Source: Thermofilum sp. NZ13 (lineage in GTDB: Archaea > Thermoproteota > Thermoprotei > Thermofilales > Thermofilaceae). From it: a DNA stretch of 40,352 nucleotides. Positions 9,968 through 16,208 of the stretch are shown piece after piece. The position numbers and the translations under genes are program-made. Within the stretch, counting starts at the first letter, position 1; every line of letters begins with the position of its first letter. The notes beneath the pieces were generated by a model. That model saw only the letters and a program-made list of their open reading frames with translations, was not told the origin of the DNA and did no database searches. The stretch is taken from NCBI GenBank assembly GCA_002855745.1, contig NDWX01000016.1, forward strand, positions 1 to 40,352, written 5' to 3'.

Positions 9968-10791
9968 GGCTCTCCCTCCTCGACTATAGCCCTGATAAGG
10001 TTATCCAGCCTGTAAAAGTCGACCTTCAGGTAGTTCTCACCGAGTAACACTCTTGCAAGCCGCACCGATTGTGGGGGTAGAAGGTGAGACCGTCTTAGGA
10101 GCGTATAATTGGATAGGATCTCCCGGGGTGACGCGGAGGCTAAGATTTTTCCATCAGACATCACGGCTATCCTGTTTACGTGTTCCACTACGAACTCAAC
10201 GTCATGTGTAACGATAACGACAGTTTTCCCCATAGTTCTAAGTAGATTTAGCATCTCCGATATCTTCTCTTTTTGCACGTAGTCCTGACCAGCCGTTGGC
10301 TCATCTAGGACGAGTATTTCGGGGTCATAAGCCAAAACAGCGGCTATGGCCAGTCGTTTACGCTCCCCAACGCTTAAGCTATAGGGGGACCTGTCCTTGT
10401 ACCGGTATAGCTCCATCACCTTTAAAGCCCACTCTGCTCTGCGCTCTATAACATCTCTCGGAAAGTTGAAGTTTTTCAGAGCAAAAGCCACCTCGTCAAA
10501 AACAGTTTCCCCAAACAGCTGGTGATCTGGGTTCTGAAAGACAAGGCCCACGATCCTTGAGAGCTCTGCAACCGAGTGAAAACGGGTGTCCATTCCCTTT
10601 ACGAGAACCCTCCCCCCTGTGGGCTTCAGGACACCGTTAAAGTGCTTGATAAGCGTTGTCTTACCTGCGCCGTTTTCACCCATTATCGCAACGAATTCTC
10701 CGCTGGCAATAGATAGGTTGACGCCTTTCAAGGCCTCCGCGCCATCAGGGTACTTATAGTAAACATCTTCAACCTTAATTACCGGCTCCAC
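9955..10791 (-). CDS. ecfA2: ECF transporter ATPase subunit 2
   Basis: ABC ATPase that drives the ECF importer with its partner encoded upstream. It has Walker A GENGAGKTT, the Q-loop in FQNPDHQLF, the signature LSVGERKR, Walker B ILVLDEPTAG and the switch His in IVTHDVE. FQNP.HQLF is typical of ECF/CbiO ATPases. I prefer GTG 10791 (278 residues), because GGTGAG lies 5 bases before it. GTG 10800 would fall inside that ribosome-binding site, although its GTGA overlaps the ecfA1 stop. The gene is translationally coupled to ecfA1 and ecfT. Confidence 0.9.
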   Translation of the reverse strand: MEPVIKVEDVYYKYPDGAEALKGVNLSIASGEFVAIMGENGAGKTTLIKHFNGVLKPTGGRVLVKGMDTRFHSVAELSRIVGLVFQNPDHQLFGETVFDEVAFALKNFNFPRDVIERRAEWALKVMELYRYKDRSPYSLSVGERKRLAIAAVLAYDPEILVLDEPTAGQDYVQKEKISEMLNLLRTMGKTVVIVTHDVEFVVEHVNRIAVMSDGKILASASPREILSNYTLLRRSHLLPPQSVRLARVLLGENYLKVDFYRLDNLIRAIVEEGEPWRR

Positions 10792-10796
10792 GAGCC

Positions 10797-11630
10797 TCAC
10801 CCTGCAACTTTTTTACGAGCCTCAGCGGCCACGTGCTCAGGTGTTAAAAGCTTGGGGTTTATTTGCAACCCGTACTCCTCCAGCTTCTCGATAAATTTGA
10901 CGATAAAGGGCTTACCTGTAATGTACCCGTATTTCTTTACTCCTTCGAGCGGTCTACCTGTGAACACTACCTCTCCTTCATTCATTACGACAACACGGTC
11001 GGCAAAAGGCAGAGCTACTTCCAGCCTGTGCTCAATGACTAGCGCGAGTACGCGGGAAGATTGAACCTTCTTTTTCACCAAACCCAAGACCTTCAGTGCC
11101 GTTAGGGGGTCTAGATTCGCCGTCGGTTCATCGAGAACCAGAATCTCGGGCTCCAGCACCATAACCGAGGCAAGAGCGACTCGTTGCTGTTGACCCCCGC
11201 TCAGCTCAAAGGGAGACCTGTTCCTGAGCTCCCAGAGTCCATACTCCCTAAGGACATTTTCCACTCTTCTGCGTATCTCCTCTGGAGGAAGACCCGCGTT
11301 TTCCAAGCCAAAAGCTATCTCCCGCTCCACCGACGTGAAGAAAAGCTGGTTCTCAGGGTTTTGAAAAACAAATCCCACATGCTTGGCTAGCTCGTATGTC
11401 GGTGTTTTTCGCGGGTCCAAACCCTTGATGCTGACGTGACCAACAAGCTCTCCCCCATAGAAGTTGGGAATTAAGCCGTTGAGTATCCTTGCGAGAGTGC
11501 TTTTCCCACACCCGCTCGGACCGAGCAGTAGAATGAATTCTCCCGCGTTGGCCTCGAGATTTATGTTCCTTAAAATCCAGCCGTCACTGTCCGGGTACCT
11601 GTAGTAGACGTTTTTTAACTCCAGTAACAA
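10797..11630 (-). CDS. ecfA1: ECF transporter ATPase subunit 1
   Basis: First of two ABC ATPases of the ECF module (277 residues). It has Walker A GPSGCGKST (about 36-44), the Q-loop in FQNPENQLF, a canonical signature LSGGQQQR, Walker B ILVLDEPTA and the switch His in VIEHRLE. The start is TTG at 11630, seven bases after AGGTGGT (11637-11643), which itself overlaps the stop region of the GTPase gene. Its canonical LSGGQ, against LSVGE in the second ATPase, fits the asymmetric heterodimers known for ECF systems. Confidence 0.9.
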   Translation of the reverse strand: MLLELKNVYYRYPDSDGWILRNINLEANAGEFILLLGPSGCGKSTLARILNGLIPNFYGGELVGHVSIKGLDPRKTPTYELAKHVGFVFQNPENQLFFTSVEREIAFGLENAGLPPEEIRRRVENVLREYGLWELRNRSPFELSGGQQQRVALASVMVLEPEILVLDEPTANLDPLTALKVLGLVKKKVQSSRVLALVIEHRLEVALPFADRVVVMNEGEVVFTGRPLEGVKKYGYITGKPFIVKFIEKLEEYGLQINPKLLTPEHVAAEARKKVAG

Positions 11631-11641
11631 TACGTTACCAC

Positions 11642-12847
11642 CTAAGCTCTAGCGATTATCTTAATCACCATCCGGTGTGAAAGTTTTTCATCCGAGCCTA
11701 TGCGTCTCCCGCTTCTAGCATCCACAGCTGAGACAAACCTTTTGCCGAGCTCCGTGTGTATGATATATGCAAGTTCTCTTGCAGTGGTCTTTCCAGGCAC
11801 TATAAAAACGTCCGGCAACACGTTGCCCTGATGATCTGAGAACTTTTTCTCATTCTCAACGGGAAAGACGGCGATCATTCCTAGAACATCGAAGACGGCT
11901 GTGTCCAGCGCTTCCTGAACGCCTGTGCTACCCCAGCGCTTCAGCACTTTCTCCCTGATGTACTCAAGAGCTTTCTCCTGCTCAGGCCTGAGTCCACCGA
12001 CCACCTTGAAATCCCCCTCCCCCGGTATGTACTCTATAAGCCCCGCTTTCGCCGCCTTCTTTAAAGCTAGCTCTGCTTCGGCACTTGCGGGGATGATTTT
12101 GTACCTTGAGCCTAGCTCTTCGCGCATCCTCTTTATATTATCTTCAGCTGGGTCGAGATCCGCCTTGTTCGCAACCAAAACAATGGGCTTTGCCTTCTCT
12201 CGAACGAGCTCTGTAAGACGCAGGATATCCTCTCTAGTCCAAGACGAAGCCTTCTTGCCCTGAAGCCCGAGCTCATCCACCGCGCTCCGCACAACGTCAG
12301 GCTCTATGCCAAGCCCGCTAAACCTTGAGTAGAGCTCATCGTACCGCTTATGCAGGTCTATGAGCTTCGATATCCTTTCCCAATCCCTGTACACGATCTG
12401 GAACATCCACATCGTGATTTCCCTTTCGAGAAATGCAACGTCCTCCAGCGGGTCGTGAGTGCCGGGCTTGACCGGGCGCCCTTCCTCGTCCGTTGCACCG
12501 GCGGCGTCGATCACGTGGAGAAGGACTGGGGCGCGCCGTAAATGGTCTAAAAACATGTTTCCCAGACCCCTGCCCTCCCACGCACCTGGAACCAGCCCAG
12601 CGACGTCGATGAGCTCGACTGGAGCAAAACGCCATCCGTCGATGCAAATCGAGTTGCGAGGATTATCTTTGACACCGAGCTCCTTACAGACGCACTTTAC
12701 CTTAACGTACCCAATACCGATGTTGGGATTTATCGTGGTGAAGGGGTATGGCGCTCTCTTAACATCAATAAGGGTAGCTGCGGCAAAAAATGTCGATTTT
12801 CCTGTATTGGGTTTTCCAACAACACCCAGCTGAACGACCACGTTCAT
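11642..12847 (-). CDS. YchF/OLA1-type GTPase with TGS domain
   Basis: Obg-superfamily P-loop protein of the ribosome-associated YchF group (COG0012, archaeal branch). G1 is GKPNTGKST (about 9-17), G3 is DVAGLVPGA (about 81-89) and G4 is NKAD (about 229-232). A TGS domain fills the last 80 residues. Bacterial YchF has a changed G4 and prefers ATP, whereas NKAD here predicts GTP. I chose ATG 12847 (401 residues). The TATA box centred near 12870 is closer to the leaderless distance for it than for ATG 12853, which adds only two residues. It leads a five-gene operon with the ECF transporter. Confidence 0.92.
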   Translation of the reverse strand: MNVVVQLGVVGKPNTGKSTFFAAATLIDVKRAPYPFTTINPNIGIGYVKVKCVCKELGVKDNPRNSICIDGWRFAPVELIDVAGLVPGAWEGRGLGNMFLDHLRRAPVLLHVIDAAGATDEEGRPVKPGTHDPLEDVAFLEREITMWMFQIVYRDWERISKLIDLHKRYDELYSRFSGLGIEPDVVRSAVDELGLQGKKASSWTREDILRLTELVREKAKPIVLVANKADLDPAEDNIKRMREELGSRYKIIPASAEAELALKKAAKAGLIEYIPGEGDFKVVGGLRPEQEKALEYIREKVLKRWGSTGVQEALDTAVFDVLGMIAVFPVENEKKFSDHQGNVLPDVFIVPGKTTARELAYIIHTELGKRFVSAVDARSGRRIGSDEKLSHRMVIKIIARA

Positions 12848-12864
12848 GAGCATGAGCGTCGTGA

Positions 12865-12875
12865 TTATTAAATTT
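12865..12875 (-). promoter_or_regulatory. TATA box of the GTPase-ECF operon
   Basis: Minus-strand AAATTTAATAA, about 23 bases before ATG 12847. All genes down to 8526 overlap or are spaced by 11 bases or fewer, so this is the only evident promoter for the operon. Confidence 0.5.
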
Positions 12876-12968
12876 AGGTTAAACGGGTTAAGCTCGCCTG
12901 CAACCTGCTACCTCCTGAAGCCCATCGAGCAGTGAAGTCCTCTTGCTACGCTTTTGTTTCAGGTGGAT

Positions 12969-13562
12969 CTACATAAACCACTTGAACACAAAGTACCTTA
13001 TCGTCCCGTCAACGGGATCCCTATAGGCGAGTATAAACTTCTTCTTCACAGAGTGCGAGAGCCTACCCGCACGGATAATTTCCAAGGGATCCAGCTTACT
13101 ATGGTAGTCGAGGACGTGCACAAGGAAAGGTGCGTGGTCAATACCAGGTCCTAGCTTGTACACTGCAAACGTGGATCCGAATTTCATGCCTGATTTCACC
13201 ACATACCCTCTACTCCTTAAATCCCTGTACACGGCATAAGCATCTCCAAAATTCTCGTAGGCATCCATCGCGAGACGCTTCAGCTCATCTACGCGAAGCG
13301 CCTCTCCACTCGCGCTATAAATGTCCAGACAACCTTGCTCTGCCAGGTAAACCGCGTCGAAAAGAGAGAGCTCAAGCTCCTTCTTAACATCGGGTGTTTT
13401 AGGCTTTGGCACGGTGAAGAAGCGACCGTAAAAACCTCCCTTAAAGTAGAGAGAGTTCGCAGCTTCGCGATCGAATACAACTACTCTGTTCCCCAGTAAC
13501 ACGGCTTTGGTTTTCGCACATTGATCGTGCTCAGGCGTGGGCTCCACGGAAATAGTGAACAC
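12969..13562 (-). CDS. endA: tRNA-splicing endonuclease, catalytic subunit
   Basis: Cuts pre-tRNA introns at bulge-helix-bulge motifs. At 197 residues it is the size of the catalytic subunit of two-subunit enzymes found in Thermoproteota. The catalytic triad is visible: Tyr135 in KFGSTFAVY, His143 in DHAPFLVH and a Lys in HSVKKK (173-175). GTG 13562 gives the longest frame. GTG 13547 (5 codons later) fits better with the TATA box centred at 13578. The promoter (13573-13583) lies about 40 bases outside the left end of mobile element E1. Confidence 0.93.
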   Translation of the reverse strand: MFTISVEPTPEHDQCAKTKAVLLGNRVVVFDREAANSLYFKGGFYGRFFTVPKPKTPDVKKELELSLFDAVYLAEQGCLDIYSASGEALRVDELKRLAMDAYENFGDAYAVYRDLRSRGYVVKSGMKFGSTFAVYKLGPGIDHAPFLVHVLDYHSKLDPLEIIRAGRLSHSVKKKFILAYRDPVDGTIRYFVFKWFM

Positions 13563-13572
13563 AGAAGACCGT

Positions 13573-13583
13573 AATTATAATTT
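13573..13583 (-). promoter_or_regulatory. TATA box of endA
   Basis: Minus-strand AAATTATAATT, about 31 bases before GTG 13547 and only 16 before GTG 13562. It favours the shorter protein. Confidence 0.5.
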
Positions 13584-13623
13584 GGGGTGCTACACCGCAC
13601 TCCTACACAATTCATTGCCCTTC

Positions 13624-13636
13624 GTAGCAATGCTAC
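13624..13636. repeat. Left-end hairpin of E1
   Basis: GTAGC-AAT-GCTAC, a perfect 5-base-pair stem with a 3-base loop, one base inside the left boundary. Subterminal hairpins are what the HUH transposase of IS200/IS605 elements recognises. The copy in E2 keeps GTAGCAATG but has lost the second arm. Confidence 0.55.
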
Positions 13637-13734
13637 CTTTTAGCTTCTCCCTAGATTCTTCCCGTGTTCGATCCGTGTTTTCCCTTGCTTCCATCGGGCT
13701 GGAGAGGAATTGTGAGAGGGTGTTCGAGCAACAC

Positions 13735-13764
13735 CTATACGCCTCCTCCCTATACGCCTCCTCG
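13735..13764. repeat. 15-base tandem repeat, two units
   Basis: CTATACGCCTCCTCC at 13735-13749 is repeated at 13750-13764 with one change in the last base. E2 has no duplication at the equivalent place, so this arose in E1 after the copies separated. It lies just upstream of the winged-helix gene promoter. Confidence 0.8.
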
Positions 13765-13792
13765 GCTCCTATCGGCACAGCTTGTGTGAACG

Positions 13793-13800
13793 CTTATAAC
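13793..13800 (+). promoter_or_regulatory. TATA box of the E1 winged-helix gene
   Basis: CTTATAAC, about 23 bases before TTG 13820. The surrounding TGTGAACGCTTATAACCCC is preserved in E2 (to 23339) although the gene there is dead. Confidence 0.6.
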
Positions 13801-13819
13801 CCCTCTTTCGCGTTTAACC

Positions 13820-14164
13820 TTGATAGTCGAGGTAGAAAGGGAGGTCTGGGAGAGCGTGGCCAGGTGGCTCGAGCTGACCGGTCTCGCAAAAACGCTGTGG
13901 CGCCTCCGCGAGCCGAAGCCCCTCAGCAGGGCGTTCGGCACCCGAAACACCAGGCACATAGCTAGCGTCCTCGAGAGGCTGCGCTCAGCTGGCTTCGTCA
14001 GGGAGGCGGTGGTGGGCAACACCCGCTACGTCTACCTGACGGAGCGCGCCTGCGGCCTCCTCGCGTTGCTCGGCTACAGCAGCGAGGAGGTGGCGTGCGG
14101 CGATACCGCCTTGAGGCTCATCCGGCGCGGGGCCTCAGCTGCCTCCGCCACAGCATCACCGTAG
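13820..14164 (+). CDS. Winged-helix DNA-binding protein of element E1
   Basis: 114 residues with a helix-turn-helix and wing pattern. Helices cover about 10-30 and 48-60, with the RNTRHIASVLERLRSAGF segment as the likely recognition region. A beta wing VREAVVGNTRYVYLT (about 61-75) follows, as in ArsR or MarR-like archaeal regulators. The start is TTG at 13820; the E2 copy has ATG at the same codon, which supports it. A leaderless transcript is predicted. The protein precedes a palindrome, a promoter and a TnpB-like gene, so it may regulate the element. I cannot name a family with certainty. Confidence 0.72.
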   Translation: MIVEVEREVWESVARWLELTGLAKTLWRLREPKPLSRAFGTRNTRHIASVLERLRSAGFVREAVVGNTRYVYLTERACGLLALLGYSSEEVACGDTALRLIRRGASAASATASP

Positions 14165-14236
14165 CTACGTGGCTGCATATTCTGGCCTTCCTGACGTAGC
14201 CGTAGGCCCTGGAGAGGCAGCCAGCCTTCGACAAAA

Positions 14237-14253
14237 GTGTAACAATGTTATAC
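14237..14253. promoter_or_regulatory. 17-base palindrome, operator candidate
   Basis: GTGTAACA-A-TGTTATAC pairs arm to arm with a single mismatch. It sits about 25 bases upstream of the TATA box at 14276-14283, and between the winged-helix gene and the folded leader. This is the position expected for the binding site of a dimeric winged-helix protein. Confidence 0.5.
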
Positions 14254-14275
14254 TTTCGGCGTAATCATCGGAATG

Positions 14276-14283
14276 AATATTAA
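14276..14283 (+). promoter_or_regulatory. TATA box of the folded leader / TnpB-like transcript
   Basis: AATATTAA, predicting a start near 14305, exactly where the strongly paired region begins and 275 bases before the TnpB-like start codon. Confidence 0.5.
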
Positions 14284-14304
14284 CCCCCTCTGCGCAGGGA
14301 AGAA

Positions 14305-14566
14305 TGAGGCCCGCCGCCGAAGGCATTGGCCGGTGAAGGGGTGAGCCGGCTTCAGCGGCGCGGGCCAGGGTGCTTCCCCGAGAAAACTGGCGCCCCGCTG
14401 CGAGGCGCCTGCACTCTCGGGGAAAAGAAAGTGGGCGGGAGGGGCAAAGCAGCTCGAATCATGTCAGCGGGCCCCGGGCACCTAGGCTGCACCGCCTCCA
14501 GCGCGCTAGTGTTTAGGGGGGAGTGGGGGCGGATGGGGGCCGCGGCTCACACCGGTCCCCCAGTAA
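14305..14566 (+). ncRNA. Strongly folded leader RNA or ncRNA of E1
   Basis: Helix 1 pairs 14308-14319 with 14356-14366 (11 pairs, one bulged C) and encloses GCCGG/CCGGC (14329-14333 with 14346-14350). Helix 2 pairs 14374-14383 with 14415-14424 (10 pairs). After a symmetric 5x5 loop, GGCGCC 14389-14394 pairs with 14404-14409 around a 9-base loop. Later pairings join GGCGG near 14434 with CCGCC near 14492, GCAGC with GCTGC, and GGGGG near 14535 with CCCCC near 14559. The last hairpin ends just before the AAAAAGGGGTGA ribosome-binding region of the TnpB-like gene. No known RNA family was recognised. It may be a regulatory 5' leader or a separate RNA. Confidence 0.5.
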
Positions 14567-14580
14567 AAAGGGGTGATGGC

Positions 14581-16086
14581 ATGGGTGAGAAGAGTAACGG
14601 TAAGGGGAACGGCAAGGAATCCATCGATACCTACAGGGTTTGGCGGGTCAAGACCAACGGGGAGGTGAGGCAGAGTCTTCAGCGGCTCTACGTGAGGCTG
14701 TCGGGTGCAGTCAAGGAGGCGTGCAAGAGCCTTAAAGAGAAGCACGGCGACGCCTTCAGAAAGGAGCCAGAGAGATTCAGCAAAGAATTAATCGAGGAGG
14801 CCTCGAGGCTTGCTGGGTTGCCGAAGGGCTTCTTCTGGTACGCCGTGGAGATGTGGAAGACAGTTGCGGAAGCGAGGCGGAAGTCTAAGAGGCGCAACAG
14901 GTTCACCCCGCCACCAGTACCGCTACTCGTCAGGGTGGTTAACAATGGCGGTAGGCTTCACGGCGCCAGTAGCGCCGTTGCGGTGTTGGACACCTCCAGG
15001 GGCGAGCTCCGCGTTCCCAGCGCTGACATTACGATAAGGCTGAAGCCTTCATTGGTTAGAGCGGTGCTAGAGGACGTCCAGCGCTTCGAGGACGTTAAGC
15101 TTACGCTACAACTAACGGCTAAAGGCAGGCTACGCCTTGTTGCGCGCCGTGCGGTCAAGCAGGCGTGGTGGAACGGCAACGACAGACTCGCGGTGATAAC
15201 GTTGGACGTGAACTCGAATCACGGGCTCTACCTTCTTGCCTTCACGTTCGACGGCGAAGCCAGGCTCTTGGTGCAACGCGTGCTTAAGCCGCCCAACACC
15301 ACGTTGCTGAGGCTCCTCGCGGCCGTTATGCGTAGCTACTCTAAGGTTAAGATATGGGAGCAGGCCGCCAAAAGGTTTAGGGAAAGGAGGGACGTCGAAG
15401 AGTTGCAGAGAGAGGGGAGAGGCCCAGCGGTGGAGGAGGCCTTGAGGCTCGCTGAGAGGCTCAGGGCGAAGGTGAACATGACTCCGGAGCGCGCTGAGAG
15501 AATAACAAGACAGGCGTCGAGGAAAGTGAAGAAGCTCAACGACGATTGGATTAGAGGCGTGCTCAAGGAGATGAGAGAATTGATCAGGAAGCTCAGGGAC
15601 CAGGGCTATACCGTTGTAGTCATCGCGGACGTACCGCAAGCCGAGTCCCTGAATGGCTCACAGCTACAGCGAACATTGCTGAGAATCGCGAGGCGGCTGG
15701 AGAACCTAGTGCTCTACGAGGGCGCTAGGTGGTTCGAGCCGGAGAACAACGTCTCGGGCAGGCAGTGTCCCAGGTGCGGAACCTGGGGCGTAGAGGTAAG
15801 GAGGAGGTACTACCGCTGCCCCAAGTGCGGCTTGGAGTGGACTAGGGACTGGGCAGCGTGCTACAACGCCGCGAAGCTCTTCCTAAAGGCCTGCAGAGCA
15901 GAAAAGCACCTCGAAGCACTGCAGAGCTGGCTCAGTCAGCACCCTAGAGCCCCGACCCACGGCACCAGAGAAAGGCCAGCAGGCCCCGGCCCCAGTTCCC
16001 GGCACGGCCCCACGGCCGCCCGCCGGGTGCCGCGCGCGGCGCGAGGAGGGTATGTGCCCGCGGCGACGCGGGCTGAAGGCCGCTAG
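14581..16086 (+). CDS. TnpB-like RuvC protein with zinc ribbon, RuvC-II Glu replaced
   Basis: 501 residues related to TnpB/OrfB of IS200/IS605 elements, the RNA-guided nucleases ancestral to Cas12. RuvC-I is ITLDVNSNHG with Asp209. RuvC-II is VVVIADVPQAES, with Ala349 where TnpB has Glu; Asp350 and Glu355 are the nearest acids. The zinc ribbon is CPRCG (Cys396, Cys399) and CPKCG (Cys413, Cys416). RuvC-III is TRDWAACYNAAK with Asp423. A 70-residue Pro/Arg/Gly-rich tail is encoded by DNA that folds into hairpins. The ATG at 14581 follows GGGGTGA; the frame stays open upstream to 14326, but that part encodes the folded leader. It may be nuclease-dead or use a shifted acid. Confidence 0.85.
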   Translation: MGEKSNGKGNGKESIDTYRVWRVKTNGEVRQSLQRLYVRLSGAVKEACKSLKEKHGDAFRKEPERFSKELIEEASRLAGLPKGFFWYAVEMWKTVAEARRKSKRRNRFTPPPVPLLVRVVNNGGRLHGASSAVAVLDTSRGELRVPSADITIRLKPSLVRAVLEDVQRFEDVKLTLQLTAKGRLRLVARRAVKQAWWNGNDRLAVITLDVNSNHGLYLLAFTFDGEARLLVQRVLKPPNTTLLRLLAAVMRSYSKVKIWEQAAKRFRERRDVEELQREGRGPAVEEALRLAERLRAKVNMTPERAERITRQASRKVKKLNDDWIRGVLKEMRELIRKLRDQGYTVVVIADVPQAESLNGSQLQRTLLRIARRLENLVLYEGARWFEPENNVSGRQCPRCGTWGVEVRRRYYRCPKCGLEWTRDWAACYNAAKLFLKACRAEKHLEALQSWLSQHPRAPTHGTRERPAGPGPSSRHGPTAARRVPRAARGGYVPAATRAEGR

Positions 16087-16164
16087 AATGCGGCCACCCC
16101 GCAAGGGGACCCATGACCCTAGGGGGCCCTCGAATCAGTGAAGGGGGCAGATGAGGCCAGGCGC
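16056..16164 (+). ncRNA. Right-end RNA scaffold of E1 (omega/reRNA-like)
   Basis: Three hairpins follow one another. GCCCGCG/CGCGGGC (16056-16062 with 16067-16073) has a GCGA loop. GGCCGC/GCGGCC (16078-16083 with 16090-16095) has the TnpB-like stop codon in its loop. CCCC/GGGG (16097-16108) has a GCAA loop. A tail to CAGGCGC follows. The third hairpin and tail recur in E2 (24356-24427) at roughly three quarters identity. Active TnpB elements make their guide RNA from this overlap of gene end and right end, with the guide copied from the DNA just outside. Here that would begin at 16165. Expression is not shown. Confidence 0.55.
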
Positions 16165-16173
16165 GGTCGAGAC

Positions 16174-16185
16174 AAAGTTTTAAGT
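16174..16185 (+). promoter_or_regulatory. TATA box of the phosphoribosyltransferase gene
   Basis: AAAGTTTTAAGT, about 28 bases before GTG 16209. It begins only about 10 bases beyond the right end of E1, inside the stretch that an E1 guide would copy. Confidence 0.55.
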
Positions 16186-16208
16186 AACGTCGCCATGTAG
16201 AGGTTATC

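Larger units (their letters stand above)
13623..16164 (+). mobile_element. Element E1: intact TnpB-like element with winged-helix gene and structured RNAs
   Basis: The ends are defined by homology to E2 (23173-24427): both start at CGTAGCAATG and end at CAGGCGC, and the flanks outside are unrelated. No TnpA-type transposase and no target duplication is seen, as in IS1341-like, TnpB-only members of the IS200/IS605 group. In order it holds a left-end hairpin (13624-13636), a second hairpin (13719-13735), a 15-base tandem repeat (13735-13764) and a winged-helix gene. A 17-base palindrome, a promoter, a folded leader, the TnpB-like gene and a hairpin-rich 3' end follow. GC content is clearly higher than in the neighbours. 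The right end stops about a dozen bases before the TATA box of the next gene. Confidence 0.75.

Noticed and set aside
13719-13735. T-loop-like TTCGAG in the E1 left end as part of a tRNA
   Set aside because: It is the loop of a short perfect hairpin; no acceptor, D or anticodon arms surround it.
14326-14580. 85-codon N-terminal extension of the TnpB-like protein from TTG 14326
   Set aside because: The DNA forms long perfect helices, the translation is low-complexity, and ATG 14581 has a good ribosome-binding site where family similarity begins.
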